The translations under genes and the position numbers were made by a program. Of a stretch of 64,000 nt of DNA, positions 19,055 to 29,655 are shown one piece after another; position 1 is the first letter of the stretch, and the number at the start of each line of letters is the position of its first letter. Under the pieces are notes generated by a model that was not told where the DNA came from, did no database searches, and saw nothing but the letters and a program-made list of their open reading frames with translations. The DNA comes from Pelomonas caseinilytica. Its GTDB lineage: Bacteria; Pseudomonadota; Gammaproteobacteria; Burkholderiales; Burkholderiaceae_C. The stretch covers positions 62,001 through 126,000 of the forward strand of contig NZ_JAJTWT010000001.1 of the NCBI RefSeq assembly GCF_021353235.1. The letters run 5' to 3'.

Positions 19055-19234
19055 GCGGCCATTGGCGCACCGGCCATGCCGCCCGGCGATTCGTCACGGC
19101 GGGTAAACCCGGCGCGCCGAGGCCTGCGAATGTTTGGTTACTGGCTTGCTGCTCGCCGTCACGGCGGGCCGCCTCGTCAACCCGCCACGGCGCCGCGGCA
19201 TTGTGCAGGCCTCTCCACGGCTGCGAGGTTAGCC

Positions 19235-20584
19235 ATGTCGTTCGTGAAGTTCCGCTTACTGCCCCTGGCGGCCGGCCTGGCCGCCGCGCTGCTGGCGGGC
19301 TGTGCCCAGCCCCCGCACCATGCCGACGTGCGGGCCGAGGTCGGCTTCGATGCGCCGGTTCGTGCCTGGGTGCCGCCACCCCCGCCACCGGCCATCAGCG
19401 TCTACGTCGAGCCGCCGCTCGCGCAGCCGGAGCCGGTGCTCGTGAACGTGGCACCGCCGCCCATGCTGGTGGAAGCGCCGCCGCCGCCGCCCTGGCCCGA
19501 GGCCGTCTGGGTGGGCGGCTACTGGGGCTGGCAAGGCCAGTGGGTCTGGTGCGCGGGCCGCTGGCTGCGCCCGCCCGAACCCGGCTATCACTGGGCTCAG
19601 CCCTACTACGAGCACCGCGACGGCGCCGTGGTCTACGTGGCGGGCCACTGGGCCGCCGCCGGCATGGCGTTCGCGCCGCCGGCACCGGGCCTGCACCTGT
19701 CGCTGCAGGTGTCCATCGGAGGCGGCGAACCGCCAGTCGGCCCCCCGGGGGTGTTCATCCCGCCGCCGCCGGGATCGCGGCCGGGGCTGATCGTGCCCGC
19801 GCCCATCGGCACGCCGCCGGCCGTGGTGGTGAGCGCACCGCCGGTGGTGAAGGTGGGCATGCGGGTGACGAACAACAACGTCACCCAGATCGACAGCCAC
19901 AACGTCACGACGATCAACAACATCACCAACGTGACCCGCATCACCCAGGTGACCGTCGTGGCGCCGCCCGGCGCGACCGCCAACGGCCAGGCCTACCAGC
20001 ACGAGGTGCCGGCCCAGGCGCATCTGGCGGCGGCCCTGCCAGCCGTCGTGCACGCCGAGGCGCCACGCCCGGCCAGCACGGCCGCGTTGCCCACCTTCAG
20101 CCCACGCCAGGCCCGCCCGGCCCTGCCGCCGGCGCAGCCGGTGCGCCTGGAGCCGACCGCACAGGCCGCGCCTGCGGTGCTGCCGCATGCCGGCGCCCAG
20201 GACGCGCACGTGGCGCCGCCGCCGGTACGCGTCGCGGAGCCCCCGCCCCCGGCACCAGCGCGACCGCCGGCTGCGATGGCGGCCAGCTCCACGCCGCCGC
20301 CGATGCCAGCCCCGCACGCCGCGCCGCCGATGGAGCACGCCATGCTTCCGGCCGCCCGTGCCGCCATGCCCCCGCACGAGGGCGAGGCCCATCCGGCTGC
20401 AGCGAAGCAGCCGCCTCAGCAGCCGCCGCACGAAGCCCCCCACGCCCAGGCTCAACCCCAGGTCCACCCGCAGCCTGCGCAGCACGCGCCGGCGCCAGCG
20501 CGGCACGAGGGGCCCGAGACGCCTCGCAAGCCGTCGCGCCCTGACGAGGAGCGCCGCGAACACCACGGCGACGAGACCCGCTGA
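19235..20584 (+). CDS. Proline-rich YXWGXW-type surface lipoprotein
   Basis: This 449-residue protein has a lipoprotein-type signal (LLPLAAGLAAALLAGC, Cys near 22). Next comes a Trp/Tyr/Gly-rich segment with repeats of the WVGGYWGWQGQWVWCAGRW and YVAGHW type (about 85-150), seen in YXWGXW-repeat proteins. An Asn/Val/Thr-rich stretch follows (TNNNVTQIDSHNVTTINNI, about 208-228), then about 200 residues of Pro/Ala/His low complexity. It probably extends from the outer membrane. Function is unknown. A GC-rich hairpin follows the stop. Confidence 0.8.
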   Translation: MSFVKFRLLPLAAGLAAALLAGCAQPPHHADVRAEVGFDAPVRAWVPPPPPPAISVYVEPPLAQPEPVLVNVAPPPMLVEAPPPPPWPEAVWVGGYWGWQGQWVWCAGRWLRPPEPGYHWAQPYYEHRDGAVVYVAGHWAAAGMAFAPPAPGLHLSLQVSIGGGEPPVGPPGVFIPPPPGSRPGLIVPAPIGTPPAVVVSAPPVVKVGMRVTNNNVTQIDSHNVTTINNITNVTRITQVTVVAPPGATANGQAYQHEVPAQAHLAAALPAVVHAEAPRPASTAALPTFSPRQARPALPPAQPVRLEPTAQAAPAVLPHAGAQDAHVAPPPVRVAEPPPPAPARPPAAMAASSTPPPMPAPHAAPPMEHAMLPAARAAMPPHEGEAHPAAAKQPPQQPPHEAPHAQAQPQVHPQPAQHAPAPARHEGPETPRKPSRPDEERREHHGDETR

Positions 20585-20603
20585 CCCGGCCGTCATGACG
20601 ACG

Positions 20604-20637
20604 AAGGCCCCGGCCCGGCGAACCGGGGCGGGGCCTT
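20604..20637. terminator. GC-rich hairpin between convergent genes
   Basis: AAGGCCCCG pairs with CGGGGCGGGGCCTT around a short loop, 20 bases after the proline-rich gene and 19 bases before the lpdA stop. It has A-rich and T-rich edges on each side, so it could act in both directions. The U tract is short, so termination is inferred. Confidence 0.6.
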
Positions 20638-20655
20638 CTCACACGGCAGGCCGCG

Positions 20656-22452
20656 TCAGCGCTTGCGCGCGGGCGGCACGTCCGTGCAGGAGCCGTGCGC
20701 CACCTCGGCCGCCATGCCGAGGCTCTCGCCCAGCGTCGGGTGCGGGTGGATGGTCTTGCCGATGTCCACGGCGTCCGCGCCCATCTCGATGGCCAGGGCG
20801 ATCTCGCCGATCATGTCGCCGGCATGGGTGCCGACGATGCCGCCGCCGATGATGCGGTGGCTCTCCTCGTCGAAGAGCAGCTTGGTGAAGCCCTCGTCGC
20901 GGCCGTTGGCGATGGCGCGGCCCGAGGCCGTCCAGGGGAAGAGGCCCTTGGTGACCTTGACGCCCTTGGCCTTGGCCTCGTCCTCGGTCATGCCCACCCA
21001 GGCGACCTCGGGGTCGGTGTAGGCCACGCTCGGGATCACGCGGGCGTCGAACTGGCTCCTGGTCAGCTTCTCGTCGCCCAGCAGCTCGCCCGCGCAGACT
21101 TCGGCCGCCACGTGGCCCTCGTGCACCGCCTTGTGGGCCAGCATGGGCTGGCCGACGATGTCGCCGATGGCGAAGATGCCGGCGACGTTGGTGCGCATCT
21201 GCACGTCGACCGGGATGAAGCCGCGGTCGCCGACGATGACGCCGGCGTTCTCCGCGCCGATCTTCTTGCCGTTGGGCGTGCGGCCCACGGCCTGCAGCAC
21301 GAGGTCGTAGCGCTGGGGCTCCTTGGGGGCGCCCTCGCCTTCGAAGCTCACGTAGATGCCGTCGGGCCGGGCCTCGGCCGCCACCGTCTTGGTGTTCAAC
21401 ATGATGTTGTCGAAGCGGCCCTGGTTGAACTTCTGCCAGACCTTGACGAGGTCGCGGTCGGCGCCGGTCATCAGCGTGGGCAGCATCTCGACGACGTCGA
21501 GCCGCGCGCCCAGCGTGGAGTAAACCGTGCCCATCTCCAGGCCGATGATGCCGCCGCCGACGATGAGCATCTTCTGCGGCCTGACGCCCATTTCGAGCGC
21601 ACCGGTGGAGTCGACGATGCGCGGGTCGTCCGGGAGGAAGGGCAGGCGCACGGCCTGCGAGCCGGCCGCGATGATGAGGCGCTTGAAGGCCACCGTCTGC
21701 GCGGCACCCGTCCTGGCCTGGCCGGTGCCCTCGGTGGCTTCGACCTTCAGGTGCTGGGCATCAAGCAGCGTGCCATAACCGCGCAGTACGGTGACCTTGC
21801 GCATCTTGGCCATCGCCGCCAGGCCGCCGGTCAGCTTGCCCGTCACCTTGTTCTTGTGGGCGCGCAGCTTGTCGATGTCGACCGTCGGTTCGCCGAAGGC
21901 GACGCCCAGGTCGGCCATGTGGCTGACCTCGTCCATGACGGCCGCCACGTGCAGCAGCGCCTTGGACGGGATGCAACCCACGTTGAGGCAGACGCCGCCG
22001 AGCGTGGCGTAGCGCTCGACCAGCGCCACCTTCAGGCCCAGGTCGGCGGCGCGGAAGGCGGCCGAGTAGCCGCCGGGGCCGCCGCCGAGGACGACGAGGT
22101 CGAAGGCCTGGTCGGCGCTGCCGGTGTAGGTGGCCGCGGCGGGCGCCGTTGCCGGGGCGGCTGCGGCCGGCGCAGGGGCCGGTGCCACAGGTGCCGGGGC
22201 GGGCGCGGCGGCGCCTTCGGATTCCAGGCTCAGGATCACCGAGCCCTTGCTGACCTTGTCGCCGACCTTGACCTTGAGCTCCTTGACCACGCCCGCGGCC
22301 GACGAGGGAATTTCCATCGAGGCCTTGTCGCTCTCGACGGTGATCAGGCTCTGCTCGACCTTGACGGTGTCGCCGGCCTTGACCAGCACCTCGATGACGC
22401 CGACTTCGTCGAAATCGCCGATGTCGGGAACTTGAACTTCAATGAGTGCCAT
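20656..22452 (-). CDS. lpdA: Dihydrolipoyl dehydrogenase (E3) with N-terminal lipoyl domain
   Basis: This 598-residue flavoprotein reoxidises dihydrolipoamide in the pyruvate dehydrogenase complex. Residues 1-78 form a lipoyl domain with the lipoylation site [10 protein letters not shown], then an Ala/Pro-rich linker, then the FAD/NAD oxidoreductase. The redox disulfide is in [16 protein letters not shown], the NAD-binding motif in [14 protein letters not shown], and the C-terminal catalytic His-Glu in [10 protein letters not shown]. An E3 carrying its own lipoyl domain is characteristic of betaproteobacterial PDH clusters. It is the last gene of aceE-aceF-lpdA and lies 15 bases after aceF. 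Confidence 0.97.
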   Translation of the reverse strand: MALIEVQVPDIGDFDEVGVIEVLVKAGDTVKVEQSLITVESDKASMEIPSSAAGVVKELKVKVGDKVSKGSVILSLESEGAAAPAPAPVAPAPAPAAAAPATAPAAATYTGSADQAFDLVVLGGGPGGYSAAFRAADLGLKVALVERYATLGGVCLNVGCIPSKALLHVAAVMDEVSHMADLGVAFGEPTVDIDKLRAHKNKVTGKLTGGLAAMAKMRKVTVLRGYGTLLDAQHLKVEATEGTGQARTGAAQTVAFKRLIIAAGSQAVRLPFLPDDPRIVDSTGALEMGVRPQKMLIVGGGIIGLEMGTVYSTLGARLDVVEMLPTLMTGADRDLVKVWQKFNQGRFDNIMLNTKTVAAEARPDGIYVSFEGEGAPKEPQRYDLVLQAVGRTPNGKKIGAENAGVIVGDRGFIPVDVQMRTNVAGIFAIGDIVGQPMLAHKAVHEGHVAAEVCAGELLGDEKLTRSQFDARVIPSVAYTDPEVAWVGMTEDEAKAKGVKVTKGLFPWTASGRAIANGRDEGFTKLLFDEESHRIIGGGIVGTHAGDMIGEIALAIEMGADAVDIGKTIHPHPTLGESLGMAAEVAHGSCTDVPPARKR

Positions 22453-22467
22453 GAGTTCAGCTCCCTC

Positions 22468-24150
22468 TTACAGCGCGATCCGACGGAAGTCCGCCAGCAG
22501 CGACGCGAAGTAGACGTTGAAGCGGGCCGCGGCGGCGCCGTCGATGACGCGGTGGTCCCACGACAGCGACAGCGGCAGGATCAGGCGGGGCACGAAAGCC
22601 TTGCCGTCCCACACCGGCTCCATCGAGCTCTTGCACACGCCCATGATGGCCACTTCGGGCGCATTGATGATGGGCGTGAAGTACTTGCCGCCGATGCCGC
22701 CGAGCGACGAGATGGAGAAGCAGCCGCCGCTCATGTCGGCCGGGCCCAGCTTGCCGTCGCGCGCCTTCTTGGCCAGTTCGGACATTTCCTGGCTGATCTG
22801 GAAGATGCCCTTCTTGTCGGCGTCCTTGATGACGGGCACGACGAGGCCGTTGGGCGTGTCGGCCGCGAAGCCGATGTGGAAGTAGTTCTTCAGCACCAGG
22901 GTGTCGCCGTCCAGCGAGCTGTTGAACTCGGGGAACTTCTTCAGCGCCGCGACCGCCGCCTTGATCATGAAGGCGAGCATGGTGACCTTGATGCCGGCCT
23001 TCTCGTTCTCCTTGTTGAGCTGGACACGGAAGGCCTCGAGCTCGGTGATGTCGGCATCGTCGTGGTTGGTGACGTGCGGGATGACGACCCAGTTGCGATG
23101 CAGGTTGGCACCCGAGATCTTCTTGATGCGGGAGAGTTCCTTGCGCTCGACCGGGCCGAACTTCTCGAAGTCCACCTTGGGCCAGGCCAGCAGGTTCAGG
23201 CCTGTACCACCGCCACCACCGGCGGCCGGCGCCGGAGCGGCGGCCTCTTGCGCGGCGGTCTGCACGCTGCCGGACATCACGGCCTTGACGAAGCCCTGCA
23301 CGTCCGCCTCGGTGATGCGGCCCTTGGCGCCGCTGCCCTTGACCTCGGCCAGGGGCACGCCCAGCTCGCGCGCCAGCTTGCGGATGCTGGGCGAGGCGTG
23401 AGGCAGCTTGCCGGTCGGCGCCGTGGGCTGGTGGGGCGGCAGCGCCGCGGTCGGCGCGGGGCGGGGCTCGGCAGGCACGGCGGCCTGGGCCGGGGCGGGA
23501 GCCGCGGCTGCCGCCGTGGCGGCCGGAGCGGCCGGCGCAGCGCTGGCGGCGCCGCCGGCGGCCTTCACGCGGGCCAGGGGCGAGCCCTTGCTGACCTTGT
23601 CGCCGACCTTGACGAGCAGTTCCTCGACGACGCCGGCCGTGGACGACGGGATCTCCATCGAGGCCTTGTCGCTCTCGACGGTGACGAGGCTCTGCTCCAG
23701 CTTGACGGTGTCGCCAACCTTGACCAGCAGCTCGATGACGGCGACCTCGTCGAAATCGCCGATGTCCGGCACCTCGACGGTGACGCTGCCGCCCTGGGCC
23801 GGCGCTGCGGCTGCGGGAGCCGGCGCCGGTGCCGTCGCGGGTTGCGCGGCGGCAGCAGGGGCAGGAGCGGGAGCCGCTGCGGCCTGCGCAGCCGGCGCGG
23901 CTTCGGCGGCACCTTCGCTGTCGACCACCACGAGCACGCTGCCTTCGCTGACCTTGTCGCCCACGGCGACCTTGAGTTCCTTGACCACGCCGGCGGTGGA
24001 CGACGGGATCTCCATGGACGCCTTGTCGCTCTCCACCGTCACCAGGCTCTGCTCGACCTTGATGCGATCGCCCACCTTGACGAGCACCTCGATGACGCCG
24101 ACCTCGTCGAAATCGCCGATGTCGGGAACCTTGACTTCAACCAATGCCAT
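22468..24150 (-). CDS. aceF: Pyruvate dehydrogenase E2, dihydrolipoamide acetyltransferase
   Basis: This 560-residue core subunit transfers acetyl groups from lipoamide to CoA. It has two lipoyl domains (about 1-78 and 118-195, each with [10 protein letters not shown]), Ala/Pro linkers, a peripheral subunit-binding domain ([16 protein letters not shown] and GRITEADV) and the acetyltransferase domain, ending with the active-site motif [17 protein letters not shown]. coli AceF has three lipoyl domains; here two are in E2 and one is in E3. The start at 24150 is the lipoyl domain start, and an upstream in-frame extension has no family match. It is 19 bases after aceE. Confidence 0.97.
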   Translation of the reverse strand: MALVEVKVPDIGDFDEVGVIEVLVKVGDRIKVEQSLVTVESDKASMEIPSSTAGVVKELKVAVGDKVSEGSVLVVVDSEGAAEAAPAAQAAAAPAPAPAAAAQPATAPAPAPAAAAPAQGGSVTVEVPDIGDFDEVAVIELLVKVGDTVKLEQSLVTVESDKASMEIPSSTAGVVEELLVKVGDKVSKGSPLARVKAAGGAASAAPAAPAATAAAAAPAPAQAAVPAEPRPAPTAALPPHQPTAPTGKLPHASPSIRKLARELGVPLAEVKGSGAKGRITEADVQGFVKAVMSGSVQTAAQEAAAPAPAAGGGGGTGLNLLAWPKVDFEKFGPVERKELSRIKKISGANLHRNWVVIPHVTNHDDADITELEAFRVQLNKENEKAGIKVTMLAFMIKAAVAALKKFPEFNSSLDGDTLVLKNYFHIGFAADTPNGLVVPVIKDADKKGIFQISQEMSELAKKARDGKLGPADMSGGCFSISSLGGIGGKYFTPIINAPEVAIMGVCKSSMEPVWDGKAFVPRLILPLSLSWDHRVIDGAAAARFNVYFASLLADFRRIAL

Positions 24151-24169
24151 GTTCTGTCTCCCCCGGGGC

Positions 24170-26878
24170 TCAGGCGTAGAGCGGGTTGATCTTGTTGGTG
24201 TCGATGCCGTACTTCGCAATGGCTTCGGCCACCTTCTCGACGGGGATCGCGCCGTCATCGGCCAGGGCCTTCAGCGCGGCCACGACGATGTAGTGGCGGT
24301 TGACCTCGAAGTGCTGGCGCAGCTTGGAGCGGAAATCGCTGCGGCCGAAGCCGTCGGTGCCCAGCACCTTGTAGGACCGGCCCTTGGGGATGAAGGCGCG
24401 GATCTGTTCCGCGTAGTTCTTCATGTAGTCGGTCGAGGCGATGACCGGACCCTGGGTGCGGCCGAGCTGCTGGGTGACGAAGGGCACGCAGGCCAGCTCG
24501 GTCGGGTGCAGCAGGTTCCAGCGCTCGGCGTTCTGGCCGTCGCGGGCCAGCTCGTTGAAGCTCGGGCAGCTCCAGACGTTGGCGCCCACGCCCCACTCCT
24601 CTTCCAGCAGCATCTTGGCGACCTGGCTCTCGCGCAGGATGGTGCCCGAGCCCAGCAGGTTGACGCTGACGGGCTTGCTCGCGTCGGCCTCTTCCAGCAG
24701 GTACATGCCCTTGAGGATCTGGTCCTCGGTGCCGGGCTTGAGGCCGGGCATGGGGTAGTTCTCGTTGAGCAGGGTGATGTAGTAGAAGACGTTCTCCTGG
24801 TCTTCCACCATGCGCTTCAGGCCGCGCTGCATGATGACGGCGACTTCATGGGCGAAGGTCGGGTCGTAGCTGACGCAGTTCGGGATGGTGCCGGCCAGGA
24901 TGTGGCTGTGGCCGTCCTCGTGCTGCAGGCCCTCGCCGTTGAGCGTCGTGCGGCCGGACGTGCCGCCCAGCAGGAAGCCGCGGGCCTGCATGTCGCCGGC
25001 GGCCCAGGCCAGGTCGCCGATGCGCTGGAAGCCGAACATCGAGTAGTAGACGAAGAACGGAACCATCACGCGGTTGTTCGTCGAGTACGACGTCGCCGCG
25101 GCGATCCAGCTGGCCATGCCGCCGGCTTCGTTGATGCCTTCCTGCAGGATCTGGCCGGCCTTGTCCTCGCGGTAGTACATGACCTGGTCCTTGTCGACCG
25201 GGGTGTACTGCTGGCCCGCAGGGTTGTAGATGCCGATCTGGCGGAACAGGCCTTCCATGCCGAAGGTGCGCGCCTCGTCGACGAGGATGGGCACGGTGCG
25301 GGGGCCCAGTTCCTTGTCGCGCAGCAGCGTGGTCAGGAAGCGGACGTAGGCCTGGGTCGTCGAGATCTCGCGGCCCTCGGCGGTGGGGTCGAGCACGGCC
25401 TGGAAGGCCGAGAGCTCGGGCACCTTGAGCTGCTCGTCGGCGCGCGGGCGGCGCTTGGGCAGGTAGCCGCCCAGGGCCTGGCGGCGGGCCTGCAGGTATT
25501 GCATCTCCGGCGTGTCGTCGGCCGGCTTGTAGAAGGGCAGCTTGGGCAGGTCGGCGTCGGACACCGGGATGTTGAAGCGGTCGCGGAAGGCGCGGATGTC
25601 GTCGTCCTGCAGCTTCTTGGTCTGGTGGGCGGTGTTCTTGCCTTCGCCGATCTTGCCCATGCCGAAGCCCTTGACGGTCTTCACGAGCAGCACGCTGGGC
25701 TGGCCGACGGTGTTGACGGCCTTGTGGTAGGCCGCGTAGACCTTCTGCGGGTCGTGGCCGCCGCGCTGCAGGCGCCAGATGTCCTCGTCGCTCATGTGGG
25801 ACACCATCTCCAGCAGCTTGGGATGCTTGCCGAAGAAGTGCTTGCGCACGAAGGCGCCGTCATTGGCCTTGTAGGCCTGGTAGTCGCCGTCGACGGTGTC
25901 CATCATCACCTTGCGCAGCAGCTCGTCCTTGTCGCGGGCGAGCAGCGGGTCCCAGTAGGAGCCCCAGATCAGCTTGATGACGTTCCAGCCGGCACCGCGG
26001 AACTCGCCTTCGAGCTCCTGGATGATCTTGCCGTTGCCGCGCACCGGGCCGTCCAGGCGCTGCAGGTTGCAGTTGACGACGAAGATGAGGTTGTCGAGCT
26101 TCTCGCGCGCGGCCAGGCCGATGGCGCCCAGGCTCTCGGGCTCGTCCATCTCGCCGTCACCCAGGAAGACCCAGACCTTGCGCTTGCTCGTGTCGGCGAT
26201 GCCGCGGGCGTGCAGGTACTTCAGGAAGCGCGCCTGGTAGATGGCCATCAAGGGGCCCAGGCCCATCGAGACGGTCGGGAACTGCCAGAACTCCGGCATC
26301 AGCTTGGGGTGGGGGTAGCTGGACAGACCCTTGCCGTCGACTTCCTGGCGGAAGTTGAGCAGTTGCTCCTCGCTGATGCGGCCTTCCAGGAAGGCGCGGG
26401 CGTAGATGCCGGGCGCGCTGTGGCCCTGGATGTAGAGCAGGTCGCCGCCGTGCTCGCCGTCGTCGGCGTGCCAGAAGTGGTTGAAGCCGCAGCCCAGCAT
26501 GGTCGCGAGCGACGCGAAGGAGCTGATGTGGCCGCCCAGGTCGCCGCCGTCCTCGGGGTTGTGCTTGTTGGCGCGCACCACCATCGCCATCGCGTTCCAG
26601 CGCATGTAGGCGCGCAGCCGCTCCTCGATGTCGATGTTGCCCGGGCAGCGGGCCTCCTGCTCGGGCGGGATGGTGTTGACGTAGGCCGTCGTGGCCGAGA
26701 ACGGCACGTCGATGCCGGCCTGGCGGGCGTGGTCGATCAGGGTCTCAAGCAGGAAGTGGGCGCGGTCACCGCCCTCCTCGCCGACGACGGCCGAGAGGGC
26801 ATCCAGCCACTCCCGGGTTTCCTGCGGATCGTTGTCGTTCGCGGCGGCGCCGAGAAACTCTTGCGGCTGGGCGGACAT
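24170..26878 (-). CDS. aceE: Pyruvate dehydrogenase E1 component (homodimeric type)
   Basis: This 902-residue thiamine-diphosphate enzyme decarboxylates pyruvate and acetylates lipoyl groups on E2. The length matches the homodimeric E1 family (887 in E. coli). The ThDP motif is seen as [10 protein letters not shown] followed by [17 protein letters not shown]. Other family blocks are [21 protein letters not shown] (split by the conserved Cys-Gly), [16 protein letters not shown] and [14 protein letters not shown]. It is the first gene of the operon. The ATG at 26878 follows an AGGAGA-type site, and the promoter should lie in the 190-base divergent gap to the histidine kinase. Confidence 0.98.
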   Translation of the reverse strand: MSAQPQEFLGAAANDNDPQETREWLDALSAVVGEEGGDRAHFLLETLIDHARQAGIDVPFSATTAYVNTIPPEQEARCPGNIDIEERLRAYMRWNAMAMVVRANKHNPEDGGDLGGHISSFASLATMLGCGFNHFWHADDGEHGGDLLYIQGHSAPGIYARAFLEGRISEEQLLNFRQEVDGKGLSSYPHPKLMPEFWQFPTVSMGLGPLMAIYQARFLKYLHARGIADTSKRKVWVFLGDGEMDEPESLGAIGLAAREKLDNLIFVVNCNLQRLDGPVRGNGKIIQELEGEFRGAGWNVIKLIWGSYWDPLLARDKDELLRKVMMDTVDGDYQAYKANDGAFVRKHFFGKHPKLLEMVSHMSDEDIWRLQRGGHDPQKVYAAYHKAVNTVGQPSVLLVKTVKGFGMGKIGEGKNTAHQTKKLQDDDIRAFRDRFNIPVSDADLPKLPFYKPADDTPEMQYLQARRQALGGYLPKRRPRADEQLKVPELSAFQAVLDPTAEGREISTTQAYVRFLTTLLRDKELGPRTVPILVDEARTFGMEGLFRQIGIYNPAGQQYTPVDKDQVMYYREDKAGQILQEGINEAGGMASWIAAATSYSTNNRVMVPFFVYYSMFGFQRIGDLAWAAGDMQARGFLLGGTSGRTTLNGEGLQHEDGHSHILAGTIPNCVSYDPTFAHEVAVIMQRGLKRMVEDQENVFYYITLLNENYPMPGLKPGTEDQILKGMYLLEEADASKPVSVNLLGSGTILRESQVAKMLLEEEWGVGANVWSCPSFNELARDGQNAERWNLLHPTELACVPFVTQQLGRTQGPVIASTDYMKNYAEQIRAFIPKGRSYKVLGTDGFGRSDFRSKLRQHFEVNRHYIVVAALKALADDGAIPVEKVAEAIAKYGIDTNKINPLYA

Positions 26879-27066
26879 GGCCGGTCTCCTACTGATGAAT
26901 TCCGCCTCTGTCGGGCGGAAGTTGGCTGTTCTAACAGGGGGCAAGACGCAGGCCCCAAGCCTGCGGGCGGGCGGAGTGTCTCACAAGGCCGGGCATTTCC
27001 CAAATGGTGCGATTCAATTTCTTAATGCGAAAAGCTGCATCGCCGAGCCCCCCGGATAATCCGTCG

Positions 27067-29655
27067 ATGTCCCCCGATCGCCCCGCCCCCGAGCTCCGCA
27101 GCCGCGGCCAACGCCTGCTGGCGCCGCTGCGCCGCCTGATCGCGACCTGGTGGTTCCGCCAGTCGCCCTCGCGCCAGGACCGCCTGGCCACGCTGGGCCC
27201 GCTGGTGTCGGTGCTGCTCTTCCTGGCGGCCATCATTTCGGCCTTCTGGTATCTGCGCAACGAGGAGATCGAGCGCGAGACCGAATCCGTCAAGCGCGAC
27301 ACCGAGATCGCCCAGCAGCAGATCCGCCTGCGCCTGATCGAGAACCAGGAGCAGCTCGTGCGCATCGCCCGCGAGGTGGTCACGCGCCAGATCGACGCCC
27401 ACGAGTTCTCGGCCCAGGCCCAGGCCTTCGCCCGCGAGCGGCCCGAGCTGACCCACGTCACCTGGCTTGGCCCCAAGCGCGAGCGCCGCAGCAGCGTGGG
27501 CTCTTCCGGCTTCCAGGCCGACGGGCTCATGACCGTGGAGGGCGACGACCCCTCCATGCCCATGCCCAACCAGAACAACGCCGCGGAGATCGCCTTCGAG
27601 GCCGCCAAGGAGCGCCGCCAGCCCGTCTACTCGCCGCCCTTCGCCGACGCCAACGGCACCACCGTCTTCCAGCTGCACATCCCGCTGATCGACCGCGGCG
27701 GCTTCGCCGGCGTGCTGATCGCCGAATACACCGTCGAGGCGCTGCTGCGCTACTACGTGCCCACCGAGGTGGCCACGCGCCACAGCATCGCCGTGCTGGA
27801 TGCGCGCGACCAGGTGGTCAGCAGCACCGTCACGCCCATGCCCGGCCAGGTGCTGCGCCGCGCCGCCCTGTTGCACGACGTGCCGCTGGCCCCCGCCCTC
27901 AACGGCCTGGTGCTGCGCGGCCAGGGCTGGCGGACCTCCATCGGCCTGATCAACAACGCCCTGTTCTGGCTGGTGTTGGCCCTGGCCGGCATGACCGTGT
28001 GGATGCTGCTGGGCACCTGGCGTCACATGCGTCGCCGCACCCAGATCCAGAACGCGCTCACGCTGGAGACCAACTTCCGCCGCGCCATGGAGAACTCCAT
28101 GCTGACCGGCATGCGCGCCATGGACATGGACACGCGCATCACCTACGTGAACCCCGCCTTCTGCGCGATGACGGGCTTCTCGGAGGCCGACCTCGTCGGG
28201 CGCACGCCGCCCTACCCCTTCTGGCCCACGGACCGGCGCGAGGAGAACGCGCGGCTGCTGCAGCAGGAACTGCAGGGCCGCAGCCCCTCGGGCGGCGTCG
28301 AGGTCAAGATTCAGCGCAAGGACGGCAGCCAGTTCGACGCCCGCGTCTACGTCTCGCCCCTGGTGGACACCAAGGGCAAGCAGACCGGCTGGATGACCTC
28401 GATGACCAACATCACCGAGGCCAAGCGCGTGCGCGACCAGCTCTCGGCCTCGCACGAGCGCTTCACCACCGTGCTGGAGGGGCTGGACGCCGCCGTGTCG
28501 GTGCTGTCGGTGCAGCCGCCCGAGCTGCTCTTCGCCAACCGCAGCTACCGGCTCTGGTTCGGCGCCGACCCTGCAGGCCACGCCCTGCTGGCGGGCGGCC
28601 AGCTCATCGGCACGACGAGCCGCCGCGGCGGCCTGGACGACGGCGCCGACGAGGTGGACGACTACTCGGGCCTGCCGGCCGAAGCCCTCACCGACATCGG
28701 CTCAGACCCGCGCGAGGTCTACGTCGAGTCGCTCGCCATGTGGTTCGACGTGCGCGCCCGCTACCTGCAATGGACCGACGGGCGCCTGGCGCAGATGCTG
28801 ATCGCCACCGACATCACCATGCGCCGCCACGCCGAGGCCCAGGCCGCCCTGCAGGCCGAGAAGGCCCAGGTGACGAGCCGCCTGATGACCATGGGCGAGA
28901 TGGCCTCCAGCGTCGCCCACGAACTCAACCAGCCGCTGACCGCCATCACCAACTACTGCAACGGCATGGTCAGCCGCGTGCGCAACGACAGCATCGACAA
29001 GGACGCCTTGATGGCGGCCCTGGAGAAGACGGCCAAGCAGGCCCAGCGGGCCGGACAGATCATCCACCGCATCCGCAACTTCGTGAAACGCAGCGAGCCC
29101 CAGCGCCAGCCGGCCCACGCAGCCGACATCGTCGAGGACGCGGTGGAACTCGCCGGCATCGAGCTACGCCGGCGCAGCGTGGCCATCCACACCTACGTCG
29201 CCCAGCGGCTGCCCCAGCTGATGGTCGACCCCATCCTCATCGAGCAGGTGCTGATGAACCTGCTCAAGAACGCCGCCGAGGCCATCGACAACGCCTCGCT
29301 GCCCACCTCGCGCCGCCATATCGAACTGCGTGTCGTGCCCAAGCACACCGCCGAGATGGGGGGGCAGATCGAGTTCTCGGTGACCGACATGGGCCCCGGC
29401 CTGCCCGACGAGGTGCTGTCGCGCATGTACGAGGCCTTCTTCTCGACCAAGGCCGACGGCATGGGCATCGGATTAGGGTTATGCCGGTCCATCGTCGAGT
29501 CCCACCAGGGCCGGATAAAAGCGGAGAACCTCTACAATGGCTCTCTGGTCGTAGGGTGCCGTTTCGCATTCACGATTCCGGTCACCATCACCTCAGAACA
29601 CCTGCGGACCGACGCCGCCGGCAGCGCTCAGAGAACCGAACCCACCACACCATGA
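27067..29655 (+). CDS. Membrane PAS-domain sensor histidine kinase
   Basis: This 862-residue kinase has helix 1 (about 43-63), a large periplasmic sensor region (about 65-295), helix 2 (about 297-318), a PAS domain (about 330-455, RITYVNPAFCAMTGF), a second PAS-like segment (about 460-590), HisKA with the phosphoacceptor in SSVAHELNQPLTAITNYCNG (His near 618) and HATPase (NLLKNAAEAIDNA, FFSTKADGMGIGLGLC). The architecture resembles DctS/FixL-type kinases. It overlaps its response regulator by ATGA. It diverges from aceE, so control of pyruvate or respiratory metabolism is a reasonable guess. An upstream ATG at 27004 is an alternative start. Confidence 0.92.
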   Translation: MSPDRPAPELRSRGQRLLAPLRRLIATWWFRQSPSRQDRLATLGPLVSVLLFLAAIISAFWYLRNEEIERETESVKRDTEIAQQQIRLRLIENQEQLVRIAREVVTRQIDAHEFSAQAQAFARERPELTHVTWLGPKRERRSSVGSSGFQADGLMTVEGDDPSMPMPNQNNAAEIAFEAAKERRQPVYSPPFADANGTTVFQLHIPLIDRGGFAGVLIAEYTVEALLRYYVPTEVATRHSIAVLDARDQVVSSTVTPMPGQVLRRAALLHDVPLAPALNGLVLRGQGWRTSIGLINNALFWLVLALAGMTVWMLLGTWRHMRRRTQIQNALTLETNFRRAMENSMLTGMRAMDMDTRITYVNPAFCAMTGFSEADLVGRTPPYPFWPTDRREENARLLQQELQGRSPSGGVEVKIQRKDGSQFDARVYVSPLVDTKGKQTGWMTSMTNITEAKRVRDQLSASHERFTTVLEGLDAAVSVLSVQPPELLFANRSYRLWFGADPAGHALLAGGQLIGTTSRRGGLDDGADEVDDYSGLPAEALTDIGSDPREVYVESLAMWFDVRARYLQWTDGRLAQMLIATDITMRRHAEAQAALQAEKAQVTSRLMTMGEMASSVAHELNQPLTAITNYCNGMVSRVRNDSIDKDALMAALEKTAKQAQRAGQIIHRIRNFVKRSEPQRQPAHAADIVEDAVELAGIELRRRSVAIHTYVAQRLPQLMVDPILIEQVLMNLLKNAAEAIDNASLPTSRRHIELRVVPKHTAEMGGQIEFSVTDMGPGLPDEVLSRMYEAFFSTKADGMGIGLGLCRSIVESHQGRIKAENLYNGSLVVGCRFAFTIPVTITSEHLRTDAAGSAQRTEPTTP

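Noticed and set aside
20695-27025. Two open frames over 1,100 codons opposite the pyruvate dehydrogenase genes
   Set aside because: They are low-complexity Val/Ala/Gly/Asp/His translations antisense to conserved enzymes, with no domain signal.
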